A DNA stretch of 64,000 bases, from the NCBI RefSeq assembly GCF_000468035.1, contig NZ_KI260542.1:40062-104061 (forward strand), written 5' to 3'. Source of the DNA: Selenomonas sp. oral taxon 892 str. F0426. GTDB taxonomy: Bacteria; Bacillota; Negativicutes; Selenomonadales; Selenomonadaceae. Both the position numbers and the translations under genes were made by a program. The notes below the pieces were generated by a model. The model saw only the letters and a program-made list of their open reading frames with translations. It did no database searches and was not told where the DNA came from. Shown here piece by piece: positions 8,442 to 16,784 of the stretch (position 1 is its first letter; each line of letters opens with the position of its first letter).

Positions 8442-9059
8442 TTACGATTTCCAGTTATTCACCGGCTTACCAAGCGGCCAAAATACACGACCGTAGAAAT
8501 TATTGAGCAGAGCTGCTCCAGCGCCATACATGGAGAGGAGTGAAATACCAACCTCTGCATAGGCTGCAATCATATGCGGTGCGTGGCCTCCAATCCCCCA
8601 TGCATCAAGAGCAAGCCCCAGCAGAAGGATATCAATCAGCACCATATCGACGAAGAGAAAGAGATTCGCCGAGGATGCCGCAATGGTTGCAGTAACAGAA
8701 AAGAGAAAATATGCGAAAAAGGCAAATCCGATTGCCAGAGGATCAACCCCGGCAGCCAGTCCCTCGCCAAATGCGCCGGCTTTAATCATCCAGCTCATGC
8801 CGACGCCAAACCAAAAGAACCCGAATGCACAGAACACTGTCCCGCCAAAGATGTTCTTATGTAGATAGTCCAGCACACCTGCGACAACCTGAGCTGCAGC
8901 GCCACAGAAGATCGCCCACGGCAGTACCCATGCCACATTGCTGACGATCCCAAGCTTTGCCGCAGATGCCACCATTGTGACAACGGCAAGCCCCATCAGA
9001 CCGAGCGGTGTCGGGTCCGCGACTGCGATTTGAACGTGTGGTGATTGATTGTTGCTCAT
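8442..9059 (-). CDS. satP: Acetate/succinate transporter, GPR1/FUN34/YaaH family
   Basis: The 205-residue protein has six membrane helices. The family signature, normally NPAPLGL, appears at the N-terminus as DPTPLGL, followed by GLAVVTMV. Relatives are proton-coupled or channel-like carriers of acetate, succinate or other short organic acids, which suits a fermenting anaerobe. A GGGGGTAA ribosome site precedes the ATG. It has its own promoter and terminator. The D for N change in the signature is a small departure. The exact substrate is inference. Confidence 0.88.
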   Translation of the reverse strand: MSNNQSPHVQIAVADPTPLGLMGLAVVTMVASAAKLGIVSNVAWVLPWAIFCGAAAQVVAGVLDYLHKNIFGGTVFCAFGFFWFGVGMSWMIKAGAFGEGLAAGVDPLAIGFAFFAYFLFSVTATIAASSANLFLFVDMVLIDILLLGLALDAWGIGGHAPHMIAAYAEVGISLLSMYGAGAALLNNFYGRVFWPLGKPVNNWKS

Positions 9060-9096
9060 TCTTTTACCCCCATTGATCCTCTTAATTATTACTAAA

Positions 9097-9126
9097 AATA
9101 TATCAAATATAGGTTAACATCGTCAA
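9097..9126 (-). promoter_or_regulatory. Probable satP promoter
   Basis: On the minus strand TTGACG (9121-9126) and TATATT (9097-9102) are 18 bases apart, about 40 bases upstream of satP in the divergent satP/trkA intergenic region. Confidence 0.55.
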
Positions 9127-9197
9127 CTACTTTTTTGTCAAAACAGAAAACTTCTTTCATACAATCCAGAATATGCGGATGTATCGATCAATATGAG

Positions 9198-9226
9198 TTT
9201 AACTTCCAGAAAATCTATGGTATACT
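9198..9226 (+). promoter_or_regulatory. trkA operon promoter
   Basis: TTTAAC (9198-9203) and TATACT (9221-9226) are separated by 17 bases. They lie about 40 bases upstream of the trkA GTG start and drive the trkA-trkH-trkH unit. Confidence 0.6.
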
Positions 9227-9265
9227 TCTTTATATTTACCTATTGAAGCGCAGGAGGGAATCATC

Positions 9266-10615
9266 GTGCGGATCGTAATTGCAGGAGCTGGACGGCTGGG
9301 TTACAGCATCGCGGCACTGCTCTCGGAGGAGGACATGAATGTCGTCGTGGTGGACGGCGATGAGAGTCAGCTCGAAGCGGCAAAGACAACGCTGGACGTA
9401 CTGACGATCGAGGCGAACATCACAAGCCCGCTCACGATGAACGACCCCGACATCAAGAGCGCGGACATTCTCATCGCAGTAACGGAGAGCGACGAGGTAA
9501 ATATCGTCGCCTGTGTACTCGCGAAGAAGCACGGTGTCAAGCATACGATCGCCCGCATTCGCGACATGAATTTTACAATGGATGCAGGACGCTATCTCAA
9601 GGAAAACTTCGACATCGACCTCGTATTGAATCCGGAACTCATCACAGCGAACGAAATCAATCGCATTCTCATGACCCCTGCCGCACTCAACGTGGAGGAC
9701 TTCGCACAGGGCAAGGTGCGTCTTTTCGAGACACGCATTCGCCGCCGCTCCGCCATCACACGCAAGCCGCTCAAGGAGCTGCGTCTTCCCCAGGGGGTAC
9801 TCGCAGGACTCATCTTCCGTGACCACCGCATGATTATCCCGCACGGTGACGATATGTTTCTCCCGGGGGACAATGCCTACTTCATCGGACTGCCCGAACG
9901 CATTGAGGAGTTCAGTCACAGTCTCGTACCGAGCGACACGCACAAGCTGACGCGTGCCGCCATCATCGGTGCGGGGCGAACGGGGCGCGCGCTGGCGCTC
10001 TTGCTTGAGCGACAGGGAGTTCAGGTGAAAGTAATTGACAAGAGCCGCGAGCGCTGCGAACTGCTCGCCGAAAAGCTGACGGCGGGACTTGCGATCTGCG
10101 GCGACGGCACGGATATAGACCTCCTGACGGAGGAAGGTGTCGCCGAGGCGGATGTCATCGTCTGCCTTACAGAAGATGATAAGCTGAATCTGATGCTTGC
10201 CCTCCTTGCACGACACCTCTCAAACAATAAGATTAAAACGGTCGTACGTGTCGACCGCAACGAGTACATCGACCTCATGGAAAAGGTCGGCGTCAATATC
10301 GCACTCTCGGCTCGTCTGCTCTCCGCAAGTGAGGTGCTCGCCTATGCACGCGGCGGCGATGTGACGCGTGTGACCCTGCTCGAGGGCGCACGGGCCGAAG
10401 CACTTGAGGTAATCATCAGCCCCGGTGCTCCGATTGTCGGAAAGAAGCTTATGAATGCGAATCTTCCGCGTGAGTGCTTGGTCTGCGCCTATGTTCGCGG
10501 CGAGGAAGCGGCAATCCCGAACGGCATGACAGAACTTATGCCGGGCGACCGCGTCATCCTCTTTGTACTCAAGACCTTTGCGAAAAAGGCCCTCGCCTAT
10601 TTTGGAGATGACTAA
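9266..10615 (+). CDS. trkA: Trk potassium uptake regulatory subunit TrkA
   Basis: This cytoplasmic gating ring controls TrkH potassium channels in response to NAD(H) or nucleotides. The 449-residue protein carries two RCK units, each with a Rossmann half (GAGRLG near residue 6, GAGRTG near residue 235) and an RCK_C half. It is therefore the tandem TrkA form rather than single-unit KtrA. The start is GTG with a strong AGGAGGG site 7 bases upstream. Its stop overlaps the first trkH start as TAATG, so subunit synthesis is coupled. It is the only ring subunit for two TrkH proteins. Confidence 0.95.
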   Translation: MRIVIAGAGRLGYSIAALLSEEDMNVVVVDGDESQLEAAKTTLDVLTIEANITSPLTMNDPDIKSADILIAVTESDEVNIVACVLAKKHGVKHTIARIRDMNFTMDAGRYLKENFDIDLVLNPELITANEINRILMTPAALNVEDFAQGKVRLFETRIRRRSAITRKPLKELRLPQGVLAGLIFRDHRMIIPHGDDMFLPGDNAYFIGLPERIEEFSHSLVPSDTHKLTRAAIIGAGRTGRALALLLERQGVQVKVIDKSRERCELLAEKLTAGLAICGDGTDIDLLTEEGVAEADVIVCLTEDDKLNLMLALLARHLSNNKIKTVVRVDRNEYIDLMEKVGVNIALSARLLSASEVLAYARGGDVTRVTLLEGARAEALEVIISPGAPIVGKKLMNANLPRECLVCAYVRGEEAAIPNGMTELMPGDRVILFVLKTFAKKALAYFGDD

Positions 10616-12054
10616 TGCGTTTTGATCTGTTCTGGGTGCTTATGGGGCGAACGGCATATGTCTTTGCGCCGCTCTACCTCATCCCATTCGCATACGGCTT
10701 TGCACTCGGCGATCCGCTCGCTGGTTCGTTCCTCGCGCTCGGCGTACTGACGGCGGTTCTCGGCATAGTGTTCGGCAATATGGGACGCAGCCATATGCGC
10801 CAGCTGTCCATCGAGGAGGGTACACGATTCCTCCTCAGTGTCTGGTTCTTTCTCGCTGTGCTCGGTATGCTGCCGTTTCATATGGCAGAGCTGCAGCTCT
10901 CCCCCACGGATACGTTCTTTGAGTGCATCTCCGCACTCACAACGACTGGGATAACAACACTCGGCGAATCACTCCCTCCCACCCTCCTGCTCTGGCGTGG
11001 ACTGATGAGCTGGTTCGGTGGGCTGCTTTTTATCGTGATTCTCGTGACAGTTCTGCCCGTCGTAAGCGGCTGTTTCGGCGTCGACTTCACGGTTCGGCAA
11101 GAACGATTGTTCAGCCCGCTCTGGAATCGCATGACGCGCCCCATGCGCGAGATGACATTGATCTACATGGCGATCACATGCCTTGCCGTCATCATCTATC
11201 TCGCGGCGGGCGATGAAATTTTTCCTGCGCTCATCCTTGCGCTCTTTACGATCTCCTCAGGGGCAGGTCCCGTGACGGGAGGTCTCTCTCCAACGCCGCC
11301 GCTCATGCTCGGCGCGGGATTGGTTGCCTTGCTCTCGGCACTTCCGCTGCTCACGCTCTGGCAGTTCTTGCACCGCAAATCAGCGACAGAGCTCGCACAT
11401 CATATGGAGCTGCGCTCTTTTTTTGCACTTTTTCTCTGTGCGGGTGTATTGCTGTCCATTCTTCCCATCCTGCACGGTGTGCAGACGATCACAGCGGCTG
11501 TTAGCTATGGTTTTTTTTATGCAATCTCCTTTCTCTCGACAAATGGGCTCATGTTACAGGAGGAAATTCCATTCCATAACGGTGCAGAGCTGCTGCTCAT
11601 CCTGCTCGCCATCATCGGTGGCTGTATGGGCTCGACGGCGGGTGGTTTTCGCATCTCGCGCGTTCTCATCCTCGTCTCGCTCGCGTGGACGGAGCTGCTG
11701 CGGACGCTGCATCCGCGCATGGTGTTCGCCGTACGGCAGGGCGGTGGGATTGTCCCCCTTCACTCTGCGGGACGCATTCTCGTCCTCGCGTTCATCTCTG
11801 CCGCCGTCTTTTCCATCAGCAGCCTGCTCATCGCTCTCGCAGGTTTGAGCCCCATCGAGACGATCGCACTGACCGTCTCGTGTCTCACGACGACGGGCGG
11901 TGTGGCATCACTCGTGGATCTGGATACGGTTGCGGCTCTCCCCATGTGGACAAAGGTCCTCTGTGCGCTGCTGATGATCCTCGGACGCATTGAGATCTTT
12001 GCTTTCTTTCTCTTCGTCGGCTCTCTCTTTGAGGACACGGGGCACAGGTGGTAG
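10615..12054 (+). CDS. trkH: TrkH family potassium channel subunit, first copy
   Basis: The 479-residue membrane protein has the four-fold M1-P-M2 plan of TrkH/KtrB. The filter loops read ALTTTGITT, ISSGAGPVTG, FLSTNGLM and CLTTTGGVA. Each keeps glycine, but the second is far from the usual STxGF form. A GGCMGSTAGG segment matches the typical TrkH loop after the third pore. It is coupled to trkA upstream, and six bases separate it from the second trkH. It is probably a potassium channel subunit. The altered second filter could change selectivity or mean that it works only with its neighbour. Confidence 0.88.
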   Translation: MRFDLFWVLMGRTAYVFAPLYLIPFAYGFALGDPLAGSFLALGVLTAVLGIVFGNMGRSHMRQLSIEEGTRFLLSVWFFLAVLGMLPFHMAELQLSPTDTFFECISALTTTGITTLGESLPPTLLLWRGLMSWFGGLLFIVILVTVLPVVSGCFGVDFTVRQERLFSPLWNRMTRPMREMTLIYMAITCLAVIIYLAAGDEIFPALILALFTISSGAGPVTGGLSPTPPLMLGAGLVALLSALPLLTLWQFLHRKSATELAHHMELRSFFALFLCAGVLLSILPILHGVQTITAAVSYGFFYAISFLSTNGLMLQEEIPFHNGAELLLILLAIIGGCMGSTAGGFRISRVLILVSLAWTELLRTLHPRMVFAVRQGGGIVPLHSAGRILVLAFISAAVFSISSLLIALAGLSPIETIALTVSCLTTTGGVASLVDLDTVAALPMWTKVLCALLMILGRIEIFAFFLFVGSLFEDTGHRW

Positions 12055-12060
12055 GACGTT

Positions 12061-13509
12061 ATGAATATCTACACCGTCAACTACATTCTCTCGCGCCTCT
12101 CGTTTGCGATGGCGGCAGTACTTGTAATCCCGCTCGTGCTCGCGGTCGTGGGCGATGAGCCAAGCCGTGAGGCGTTCACTCTGTCCGTGCTTGTCAGTGC
12201 ATTTCTCGGTGTCGGCTTTCGCCGCTACGGAAAGCCCTCCGAGGAGCTGACGGCGCGTGAAGGCATTGCCATCACTGCGTTCGGATGGTTCACGGGAACA
12301 TTCCTCGGAATGCTCCCCTATCTGCTCGGCAACTACCTTGGCTTTCTCGATGCGCTCTTTGAAAGCATCTCAGGATTCACGGGCACGGGCGCAACGGTCT
12401 TCTCGTCGCTCGGTACACTCCCCTACAGCATTCTCTTCTGGCGCATGATGACCGCATGGATCGGGGGACTCGGCATCATCGTCATCTTCATTGCCCTGCT
12501 CCCGCAGTCCGGTGCGAGCACGATCTATATGTACAGCGCCGAGGGGGCGGGACCGACCATGGATCGCGTCATGCCGCGCCTGCGCGATATGACCATGGCA
12601 CTCTTCAAGATCTACCTCATATTTACTGCCGTTACGACAGGAGTGTTCATGCTCTGCGGTGTGGATTTCGCCATTGCCATCACACACGCAATGTCGACGA
12701 TCGGTACCTGCGGTTTTTCGACCTATGATGACAGCACCATGCACTTTCACAGCCTCGCGTTTGAGATGTGGACTGCGCTCTTCATGTTCCTCGCAGGCGG
12801 CAGCTTCTCTCTCTACTACCGTGCGTGGATCAAGGGGCCGGCTGTTATTCTCCGCAATACGGAGTTCCGCACCTACCTCAGCCTGATCCTCGTCGCCATG
12901 CTGCTCATTGCGCTCAACCTCATTATTGAGATGGGGCTGGACAGCGGCGCCGCTGCACGCGCTACCGTCTTTCAGGTGACATCGCTCTCGACGACAGGCT
13001 TCGTCTCGGCAGACTTTGAGACGTGGCCGACGTTCTCGAAGCTCCTGCTGCTCCTCCTCATGACCATCGGCGGCTGTGCCGGTTCGACCGCGAGCGGCAT
13101 CAAGGTCGCGCGCATCATCCTCCTCGTACGCAATGCGCGTGCCGTCATCCTCCAAAAGCTGAATCCAAACCGCGTCATCGACATCTCGCTCAGCGGCGCA
13201 CATGTAGACAGTGCCATGCTGCTGCGCGTAGGAACGTTTTTCTTCCTCTATTTCGCGATCATCTTCGTAACGGCATTCCTCCTCACGATGGACGGACTGC
13301 TCCCGTTCGATGCGATCGCCGTCGCTGTCACAACCCTTGGCAACATCGGCCCTGCGTTCGGCATTGTGAGCGCGACCTCCACCTACGCGCCGCTCTCGGA
13401 CTTCGCAAAAACAATTCTCTGCGCGACCATGCTCCTCGGCCGCCTTGAAATATTTACCCTGCTCATCCTTCTGCGCCCCTCGTTCTGGCGCAAGACGAAG
13501 CGATGGTAA
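12061..13509 (+). CDS. trkH: TrkH family potassium channel subunit, second copy
   Basis: The 482-residue protein has the same four-pore plan with more classical filters: GFTGTGATV, STIGTCGFST, SLSTTGFVS and TTLGNIGPAF. The GGCAGSTASG loop is present. It forms the last gene of the trkA operon and is followed by a strong terminator. Identity to the first copy is modest by eye, so this is an old duplication or separate acquisition rather than a recent copy. It is the better candidate for the standard channel that pairs with TrkA. Confidence 0.93.
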   Translation: MNIYTVNYILSRLSFAMAAVLVIPLVLAVVGDEPSREAFTLSVLVSAFLGVGFRRYGKPSEELTAREGIAITAFGWFTGTFLGMLPYLLGNYLGFLDALFESISGFTGTGATVFSSLGTLPYSILFWRMMTAWIGGLGIIVIFIALLPQSGASTIYMYSAEGAGPTMDRVMPRLRDMTMALFKIYLIFTAVTTGVFMLCGVDFAIAITHAMSTIGTCGFSTYDDSTMHFHSLAFEMWTALFMFLAGGSFSLYYRAWIKGPAVILRNTEFRTYLSLILVAMLLIALNLIIEMGLDSGAAARATVFQVTSLSTTGFVSADFETWPTFSKLLLLLLMTIGGCAGSTASGIKVARIILLVRNARAVILQKLNPNRVIDISLSGAHVDSAMLLRVGTFFFLYFAIIFVTAFLLTMDGLLPFDAIAVAVTTLGNIGPAFGIVSATSTYAPLSDFAKTILCATMLLGRLEIFTLLILLRPSFWRKTKRW

Positions 13510-13520
13510 TGACGCATACG

Positions 13521-13560
13521 AAAAAACTCTTTGAGCCGCTCTTGGTTCAAAGAGTTTTTC
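13521..13560 (+). terminator. trk operon terminator
   Basis: AAAAACTCTTTGAGCC pairs with GGTTCAAAGAGTTTTT, giving a long stem ending in a T-run. It marks the end of the trk operon and the left edge of the accessory island. Confidence 0.9.
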
Positions 13561-13627
13561 ATTTGATAACTTCCCTTATGGATACCGCTTTCGCAAAAAA
13601 TATGGCACAGCCAGTCCGTAAAACCGG

Positions 13628-13780
13628 CTATGCCTGTTCGTTTTCCGCATCCAAAGTCCGAGTGTTGAACTCTCCGATGCAGTTCCACACGATGACGATT
13701 TTCTGGGTGCGTTTGCCGTCCGCCACTTCCGGATGGAAGATGTACACCTTCTCGATGAACTCGCGTACGATTGGGAACAT
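13628..13780 (-). pseudogene. Serine recombinase C-terminal remnant
   Basis: Read from an ATG at 13780, 50 codons give MFPIVREFIEKVYIF, then HPEVADGKRTQKIVIVWNC, then IGEFN and a short acidic tail ending in TAG. The pattern REFIEKVYIF...DGKRTQKI.IVWNCIGEF matches the extreme C-terminus (DUF4368-like) of large serine recombinases from integrative elements. The catalytic and DNA-binding parts are missing and no matching frame continues upstream. It is a fragment left by deletion. Assignment rests on pattern recall. Confidence 0.6.
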
Positions 13781-14215
13781 GTTTTATTTTCTTGAAAAAA
13801 TTTTTTCACATCCCCTTGTATTTCTCTCTATTCTGCTATAAGCTATAATTGTAATCAACGTATTCACACTCACGCTTATACTTACTCTAACGCTTACTAT
13901 CAAACGGTTAGTGTGGTAATGATGGGATATAGACGAAACAACGTCGGCATGAGAGCCAACAAACAGACGGATATGCTCAGTTTTGGGGAGGTCGGCGGCG
14001 TGGGACAGCTTGTCTACCACAGCTTCCGCTTTGCCGATTATGAGATTGATTATTTGAAGGACGGCACTTAGGCTGCCATCCTCGTATGCGACGCTCATCA
14101 TCCCCCAGATGTAACGCAAAAGGATTACATTTCGGGAGGATACATACTTTCCAGCCTGTGCAATCTGGCAAACCAAAAGAGAAGCCATTCACGGATTTGA
14201 TGATTGACGGGCGTT
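13781..14215. other. Non-coding or decayed stretch within the island
   Basis: There is no convincing gene. A 50-codon plus-strand frame at 13919-14071 (begins MMGYRRNN, ends EIDYLKDGT) has no ribosome site and no family I recognise. The longer minus-strand frame 13784-14188 also lacks recognisable features. The segment starts with an A/T-rich run and probably holds remnants of element genes. Confidence 0.4.
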
Positions 14216-14401
14216 ATGATGACCTGCCGCCACTGCGGGGACTTCTTCATTCGCAGGAACAATCGGCAGGAATACTGCGACAAGGATAAATGCCAGAAAG
14301 CACGGAATGCCAAGAATCAGCGAGGGTTTAGAAAACGCAAGAAAATGTCGAAGGCGGGAAAGAAAATGCAAACGGAGGAAAATTATAATGGCAAAGCTTG
14401 A
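14216..14401 (+). CDS. Small zinc-ribbon-like protein or fragment
   Basis: The roughly 61-residue frame begins MMTCRHCGDFFIRRNN and continues RQEYCDKDKCQKARNAK into a very basic tail. The C-x2-C ... C-x4-C arrangement suggests a zinc-binding knuckle like those at the C-terminus of several element-encoded proteins. There is no clear ribosome site, and the frame overlaps the next gene start by 14 bases, so it may be the tail of a lost larger gene. No function is assigned. Confidence 0.4.
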   Translation: MMTCRHCGDFFIRRNNRQEYCDKDKCQKARNAKNQRGFRKRKKMSKAGKKMQTEENYNGKA

Positions 14402-16784
14402 ATATCAAGAAAAAGATGGTAAGGTATTTTGCCCATTAGCAAATAAGTGGCTTGTTGCAAAACCGGAGGAAAAGGTTAGGCAGAGATATGTCTGTACTCT
14501 TGTGAATGACTATGGGTACTCTTTAGACCAGATGGCGCAGGAATTAAAAGTAAATAATTCCCAGCGTGGGCAAGGCAAGGCTCGTGCAGATATTGTAATA
14601 TGGAAAAGCAAAAAAGATAAAGATGATAAGAAAACAGCTTTTATAGTTATAGAATGCAAAGCTGAAAATGTAAAAATCCGCGTAGAGGACTACTATCAAG
14701 GCTTCAACTATGCCGCTTGGGCACATGCTGATTTCTTTGTTACTACAAACGAGAAGGAAACAAAGTTCTTTAATGTTGATCCGGCATTTCTTCCACAAAA
14801 ACTGGAGGAAGTTGTAGCCATACCTACTGCCAAGGATATCGACAACGCTAAGAAAATTGAGCAAATCAAGAATCAGACAAAGACATTCACACGTGAGGAA
14901 TTTACAAAAACCTTACAGGCTTGCCATAACATCATCCGCAATAATGATAAATTATCACCAGAGGCGGCATTTGACGAAATCAGCAAACTCCTTTTTATGA
15001 AAATCAGATATGAGCGTCAGCAAAGAGGCACAAAGGTATTTACCAAAGCGGAATATCTGTCTCAAGCTGATAATTACGAAAAAAATGTGCGTCCTGGTTT
15101 AAGAGCGAGAGGTATTGACCAAGCTTATATGCAGAACCTGTTCGACACCACAAAAATCGAATTTAAGGAAGACCATCTGTTCGATGATAATGATGAAATT
15201 AAAATCAGAGAGAACAGTTTCGTGCAGATTTTGGAGAAACTTGAAAATTACAATTTGTCTGATACACAGGATGATGTAAAAGGTATTGCTTTTGAGCAAT
15301 TTCTCGGTACAACTTTTCGCGGTGAACTTGGACAATTCTTTACGCCGAGAACAATTGTGGATTTTATGACGGAGATACTCGATCCTCAGGAGGGGGAAGT
15401 TATCTGCGATCCAACTTGCGGCTCCGGCGGATTCCTCATCAAAGCGTTTGAATATGTACGTGAGAAAATAGAGGCTGATGTCAGATTACAAAAAGAAAAA
15501 CTGAGAGCCTCTCTTGAAGGAAATGACTTTGACAGCAAGACGGAAGAAGAACAGATAGAAATCAGCGACAAAATTGATGCGATGCAAACGGCGCTGAATA
15601 CTGAGATAGATACTTCTATCAAGGGAAGTCGAATGTATCAGCTTTCCCGCAATTGTATTTATGGAACGGATGCAAATCCTCGTATGGCACGAACATCGAA
15701 AATGAACATGATTATGCATGGTGATGGTCACGGCGGCGTACATCATCACGATGGTCTGCTCAATGTCAACGGTATATTCGAGGAAAGATTTGATGTAATT
15801 CTGACAAATCCGCCATTTGGTCAGAATGTTGACCGTAACCAGCTCATCTCCGAGGCTGATCGCTTTACTGATGAGGAGATGAAAAGAAAATACAAAGAAA
15901 AATATGGTAAATCCTATGATGAGGCTCTTAAACAGGTCGATGACCACATCGGTGAATCCCTACTCTCGCTTTACGATCTTGGTAGCACAAGTACCCTTAC
16001 AGAGGTTCTTTTTATGGAGCGGTGTCTTCGTTTGCTCAAAAAAGGTGGAAGGCTGGGCATGGTTCTCCCTGAAGGCGTACTTAACAATAAAAACCTTGCT
16101 ACAGTCAGAGAATACTTTGAAGGACGTGCAAAACTTATACTCATCTGCTCGATTCCCCAAGATGTGTTTATCGCGGCAGGAGCAACGGTTAAGCCGTCCC
16201 TCGTCTTTATGCGCAGGTTCACAGATGAGGAAGAGCAAGAATATGCTCGTTGTAAAAAAGCTGCGCACGATGAAGTAACCGAACTCCATCAGCCTGAAAT
16301 CGATGCTCTGAAGACCATTATCGCCAACTGTACCTCCAGTGCGGATGCTTTGAAAGAAGATTTGAAGGAAGCTCGTAGTCGGTTGAAACAGGCAAAAAAA
16401 GCAAAAGAGGTGGTTATCTCTGCAATCAAGAAAGAGATCGAAGCCATTCAGCAAAAACAGAAAAAAAACAGAGACTCGAAGAAGTCTGCAGAGAAGGATC
16501 TCAAAGACCTGCAGAAACAGATCGCGGATGAGACCAAGCCTGTCTTAAAGAAAAAATTTGACTACGATGTGCCGATTGCAAAGGTCGATGACGCAGGAAT
16601 AACCACAACCGGAGCGGAATCAGAAGGCAATCAGTTGCCTGCCTTGGTGAATGAATATCGGGATTATCGAATTCAGAACTGCTTATGGTATTCCGAAAAA
16701 AATGATGTCGAATACAGTCTTAATACAGACGGATTTTATTGCAGAGACAACCATGAAAAGGAGGTTGTGTTAAATGAACAATAA
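14388..16784 (+). CDS. Restriction-modification enzyme: HsdR-N nuclease fused to N6-adenine methylase
   Basis: The 798-residue protein joins a type I R-protein N-terminal nuclease domain (about 1-165) to an HsdM-type DNA adenine methylase. The nuclease core is visible as D68 and E89-x-K91. The methylase has SAM motif DPTCGSGGF at 341-349 and catalytic NPPF at 474-477. A long coiled coil (about 650-740) precedes the HsdM-like tail FDYDVPIAKVDDAG. There is no helicase motor. With the adjacent specificity subunit this resembles type IIB enzymes such as BcgI, where one chain cuts and methylates. The start at 14388 follows GGAGGAAAATTATA. It overlaps the next gene by 11 bases. Confidence 0.88.
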   Translation: MAKLEYQEKDGKVFCPLANKWLVAKPEEKVRQRYVCTLVNDYGYSLDQMAQELKVNNSQRGQGKARADIVIWKSKKDKDDKKTAFIVIECKAENVKIRVEDYYQGFNYAAWAHADFFVTTNEKETKFFNVDPAFLPQKLEEVVAIPTAKDIDNAKKIEQIKNQTKTFTREEFTKTLQACHNIIRNNDKLSPEAAFDEISKLLFMKIRYERQQRGTKVFTKAEYLSQADNYEKNVRPGLRARGIDQAYMQNLFDTTKIEFKEDHLFDDNDEIKIRENSFVQILEKLENYNLSDTQDDVKGIAFEQFLGTTFRGELGQFFTPRTIVDFMTEILDPQEGEVICDPTCGSGGFLIKAFEYVREKIEADVRLQKEKLRASLEGNDFDSKTEEEQIEISDKIDAMQTALNTEIDTSIKGSRMYQLSRNCIYGTDANPRMARTSKMNMIMHGDGHGGVHHHDGLLNVNGIFEERFDVILTNPPFGQNVDRNQLISEADRFTDEEMKRKYKEKYGKSYDEALKQVDDHIGESLLSLYDLGSTSTLTEVLFMERCLRLLKKGGRLGMVLPEGVLNNKNLATVREYFEGRAKLILICSIPQDVFIAAGATVKPSLVFMRRFTDEEEQEYARCKKAAHDEVTELHQPEIDALKTIIANCTSSADALKEDLKEARSRLKQAKKAKEVVISAIKKEIEAIQQKQKKNRDSKKSAEKDLKDLQKQIADETKPVLKKKFDYDVPIAKVDDAGITTTGAESEGNQLPALVNEYRDYRIQNCLWYSEKNDVEYSLNTDGFYCRDNHEKEVVLNEQ

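Noticed and set aside
13510-13640. Direct repeats flanking the island as attachment sites (compared with 19400-19470)
   Set aside because: Only short chance matches such as GCGTA/GCATA were seen. Nothing long enough to call att sites.
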